NCBI GenBank assembly: GCA_964538225.1
Contig: CAZIDW010000015.1
Span: forward strand, 1-23,659
Reading direction: 5' to 3'
Length of the DNA: 23,659 bases
Source of the DNA: JAFGCR01 sp964538225
Lineage (GTDB): Bacteria > Patescibacteriota > Gracilibacteria > UM-FILTER-43-11
Part shown: piece by piece, positions 22,188 to 23,659 of the stretch
Layout: every line of letters starts with the position of its first letter
How positions within the stretch are numbered: the first letter of the stretch is position 1
Position numbers and translations under genes: made by a program
The notes under the pieces: generated by a model
Database searches by the model: none
Told to the model about the DNA's origin: nothing
Seen by the model: only the letters and a program-made list of their open reading frames with translations

Positions 22188-22790
22188 ATAGGGAAATCCT
22201 CGGATTTTCAAAAATTTTCTTCATTACATTTCGCAGATTTTCAAAAATCCGCCCTCACTTCGAAGCAGTTCATCGACAAGCTCAGGGTCTTACTCCGTTC
22301 GGAACGGATTTCTCGCTATTTAGTAAAGGGCGCCAGTGTAATTTACACATGCGGACACAATAAATTGTACGGACCGCAGAGGTGACATTGACGCCCTAAC
22401 GACACACGATTCCAGAGAGCGTTGGCCCCATTGGGACCGTGGCTCAATATAGGAATGCGGTCGGACTCCGATATAACATCGGAGGAGCCTCCCTACCTTT
22501 CTATATTTCCAGTTTTTTTAGGCCGCTACTGGATCACGGTTTCCCAATCAGACGATTGAGAGTTTTTGTTTTTGTATTTTTTCCTTTTTGTTTTTGGCCT
22601 GCTTCCTCTTTCGTTCCGCAAGCGGAGCTACGGAGGAGAGGCTACTTTCACCACATCCGCGTCTAGTCTGCCTGACGGCAAACGGGGCGGAGGGATGGAG
22701 GGTAGAAAGTAGGGAGAGGCTAGTCACCGCCTGTAATGTTGGGCGACTAGCCCCTTTCTACTTCCATCACGGGTTTTTAAAGAACTTTTT
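22188..22790 (+). ncRNA. Gene-free region with many stems: possible structured non-coding RNA
   Basis: No credible protein gene lies here. Several perfect stems are seen: AGGGCG/CGCCCT (22327-22332 with 22392-22397), enclosing GTGTA/TACAC (22336-22340 with 22344-22348) and TGCGG/CCGCA (22350-22354 with 22374-22378, extended by ACAA/TTGT), which makes a three-way junction. CTCCGAT/ATCGGAG (22466-22472 with 22478-22484) sits on GGCTC/GAGCC (22441-22445 with 22485-22489). GACCG/CGGTC (22435-22439 with 22458-22462) would cross this last stem. A long hairpin and a T-run lie at the 3' end. The first 140 nt contain GATTTTCAAAAATC-type repeats. It does not match tmRNA, RNase P, SRP or T-box signatures that I looked for. 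It could be composite repeats. Confidence 0.35.
22703..22760 (+). other. Large hairpin near 3' end of the non-coding region
   Basis: TAGAAAG (22703-22709) pairs with CTTTCTA (22754-22760). Inside, GGCTAGTC (22718-22725) pairs with GACTAGCC (22745-22752), and GCC (22729-22731) with GGC (22742-22744). A GGGTTTTT run follows at about 22771-22778, so it may act as a terminator. Confidence 0.6.
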
Positions 22791-22863
22791 AAATCTTTTC
22801 ATTATAGCACCAATTTTACTCAAAGTCAATTCCTTTGGACTTATGGAAAACAAGCTTTTGGGC

Positions 22864-22869
22864 TAAAAT
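22864..22869 (+). promoter_or_regulatory. Weak -10 element for gmk
   Basis: TAAAAT, with a poor -35 TTATGG (22841-22846) 17 bp upstream. Transcription from here would put the whole inverted repeat 22884-22978 in the gmk leader. Confidence 0.35.
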
Positions 22870-22883
22870 ACGTTCACAGTAAA

Positions 22884-22978
22884 TTAGGATTTGTAAGATT
22901 GTTACGATTTTTAGGATTATTATGATTAGAATGAAATCCTACGAATCGTTTAAATCCTACAAATCGTTCAAATCCTAA
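22884..22978 (+). repeat. Inverted and tandem repeat in the gmk leader
   Basis: TTAGGATTTG (22884-22893) is the exact inverse of CAAATCCTAA (22969-22978). The right half holds an 18-nt unit (AAATCCTACGAATCGTTT) repeated about 2.4 times with two changes (22934-22951, 22952-22969 and a partial third). The left half holds the matching inverse words. It ends 5 nt before the gmk start. Confidence 0.75.
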
Positions 22979-22983
22979 TAAAA

Positions 22984-23556
22984 ATGAACGGTAAATTATT
23001 TCTCATCGTCGGCCCGTCGGGTTCCGGAAAAAGCTCGGTTCTGATGAAACTCAAGAAAGCGCATCCGGAATACACCTATCCGCTGTCTGCAACCACCCGC
23101 CCCAAACGCACAGGCGAAAAAGAGGGGGATATTTACCATTTTTACACCAAGAAAGAATTTGAAAAAGGCATTGAAAACGATGAATTTCTGGAATACGCCG
23201 TGGTCCATCAGGACCATCATTACGGCCTCATCAAAAAACCCGTCATCGACAGCCTGAAGAATGGGGAGACTGTAATCCGCGAGGTGGACATCCAGGGGTT
23301 TGAAAGTATCCGGGAACGAATTCCCGATGAGAACCTGGTGACCATCTTTATCACCGTACCGGACAAACAGGAGCTCATCGACCGTATCGTCAACCGGGCC
23401 ACGATTTCCGAAGATGAACTCAAAAAACGTCTCGAAAGCATGCATCGCGAATTCGCTTTGGCCCGTGAATGCGATTATCTGGTGGAAAACAAACACGGGG
23501 ATCTTGAAAAAACAGTTGAAAAAGTCGCGGAAATCATTAAAAATGAATCCGCTTAG
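22984..23556 (+). CDS. gmk: Guanylate kinase
   Basis: The 190-residue protein transfers phosphate from ATP to GMP, giving GDP in purine nucleotide synthesis. The P-loop GPSGSGKSS is at 10-18. The GMP-binding segment follows with SATTRPKRTGEKEGDIYHF (35-53) and EFLEYAVVHQDHHYG (about 67-81). The VDIQG strand (Walker-B-like) is near 102, and the lid with RIVNRATISEDELKKRL lies near 134-150. Length is normal. The leader has no Shine-Dalgarno sequence and consists of an inverted, tandemly repeated word set that could fold over the start region. It is followed 39 nt later by a tRNA-Gln gene. Confidence 0.96.
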   Translation: MNGKLFLIVGPSGSGKSSVLMKLKKAHPEYTYPLSATTRPKRTGEKEGDIYHFYTKKEFEKGIENDEFLEYAVVHQDHHYGLIKKPVIDSLKNGETVIREVDIQGFESIRERIPDENLVTIFITVPDKQELIDRIVNRATISEDELKKRLESMHREFALARECDYLVENKHGDLEKTVEKVAEIIKNESA

Positions 23557-23595
23557 TATAAATTTAGAAGTAAAAAAACAAGTCAAAGGTTCCGT

Positions 23596-23659
23596 TCGGG
23601 AGTCGCCAAGTGGTAAGGCACATGGTTTTGGTCCATGCATTCGGGGGTTCGAATCCCTC
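23596..23659 (+). tRNA. tRNA-Gln (anticodon UUG), truncated by window edge
   Basis: Acceptor 5' half TCGGGAG, D arm GCC/GGC around AAGTGGTAA, anticodon stem CATGG/CCATG with loop TTTTGGT (anticodon TTG), and T arm GGGGG-TTCGAAT-CCCTC. The window ends at the last base of the T stem, so the 3' acceptor half is missing. Confidence 0.9.

Noticed and set aside
22431..22441. TGGGACCGTGG resembling the T-box sequence (TGGNACCGCG)
   Set aside because: No specifier stem at the expected distance, the flanking bases do not form the antiterminator A1 helix, and the next gene is gmk, not an aminoacyl-tRNA synthetase or amino acid gene.
22900..22983. CRISPR-like array ahead of gmk
   Set aside because: The 18-nt units are directly adjacent without unique spacers, fewer than three copies exist, and no cas gene is present.

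Overview
The window looks like part of a Candidate Phyla Radiation (Patescibacteria) genome, possibly Peregrinibacteria-like. This is inferred from the gene mix, not from a marker gene. The pointers are very large N-terminally anchored surface proteins with cohesin, dockerin and thrombospondin-type-3 modules, a YibE/F protein, a small DUF378 protein, very short 5' leaders and almost no Shine-Dalgarno sequences. The genetic code behaves as standard: UGA ends three genes and does not interrupt any long gene.

Region 1 (about 400-13132) is a surface-protein block, all on the + strand. A strong extended -10 promoter (400-428) drives a divergent YidC/Oxa1-type insertase. Close behind it come a TSP3-repeat protein with a dockerin-like end (broken by a 100-N assembly gap), a cohesin-EGF-dockerin protein, a 1753-residue cohesin/Ig-like/dockerin protein, a cohesin lipoprotein, and a cohesin-Fn3 protein with a C-terminal membrane tail. 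After a repeat-rich gap comes an acidic double-anchored protein. Cohesin and dockerin are known binding partners, so the block could build a non-cellulosomal, cohesin/dockerin-based surface assembly, with the insertase serving membrane insertion. Four of these proteins share a short juxtamembrane motif just after the N-terminal membrane helix.

Region 2 (13181-15669) holds a metallo-beta-lactamase-fold protein with an altered metal motif, a tRNA-Arg(CCU) set among inverted repeats, and two small lipoproteins driven by nearly identical promoters, ending in a strong bidirectional terminator.

Region 3 (15678-18353, - strand) holds a small membrane protein, lexA and nhaA. lexA is preceded by two tiny membrane-protein genes of 58 and 26 residues behind a promoter that carries two LexA-type boxes. 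This looks like an SOS operon whose passengers resemble SOS-induced membrane peptides of other bacteria in kind, not in sequence. nhaA alone has a perfect Shine-Dalgarno sequence and is flanked by a 14-bp inverted match, which suggests acquisition.

Region 4 (18502-22140) holds a YibE/F protein, a DUF378 protein, an IS481-like insertion with a 15-bp target duplication and a nonsense codon in its transposase, a small cysteine-containing protein with a perfect consensus promoter, and two small - strand genes, one of them a 45-residue cysteine-rich protein.

Region 5 (22140-23659) holds about 600 bp of non-coding DNA rich in potential RNA stems, then guanylate kinase (gmk) behind a repeat-built leader, and a tRNA-Gln(UUG) cut by the window edge.
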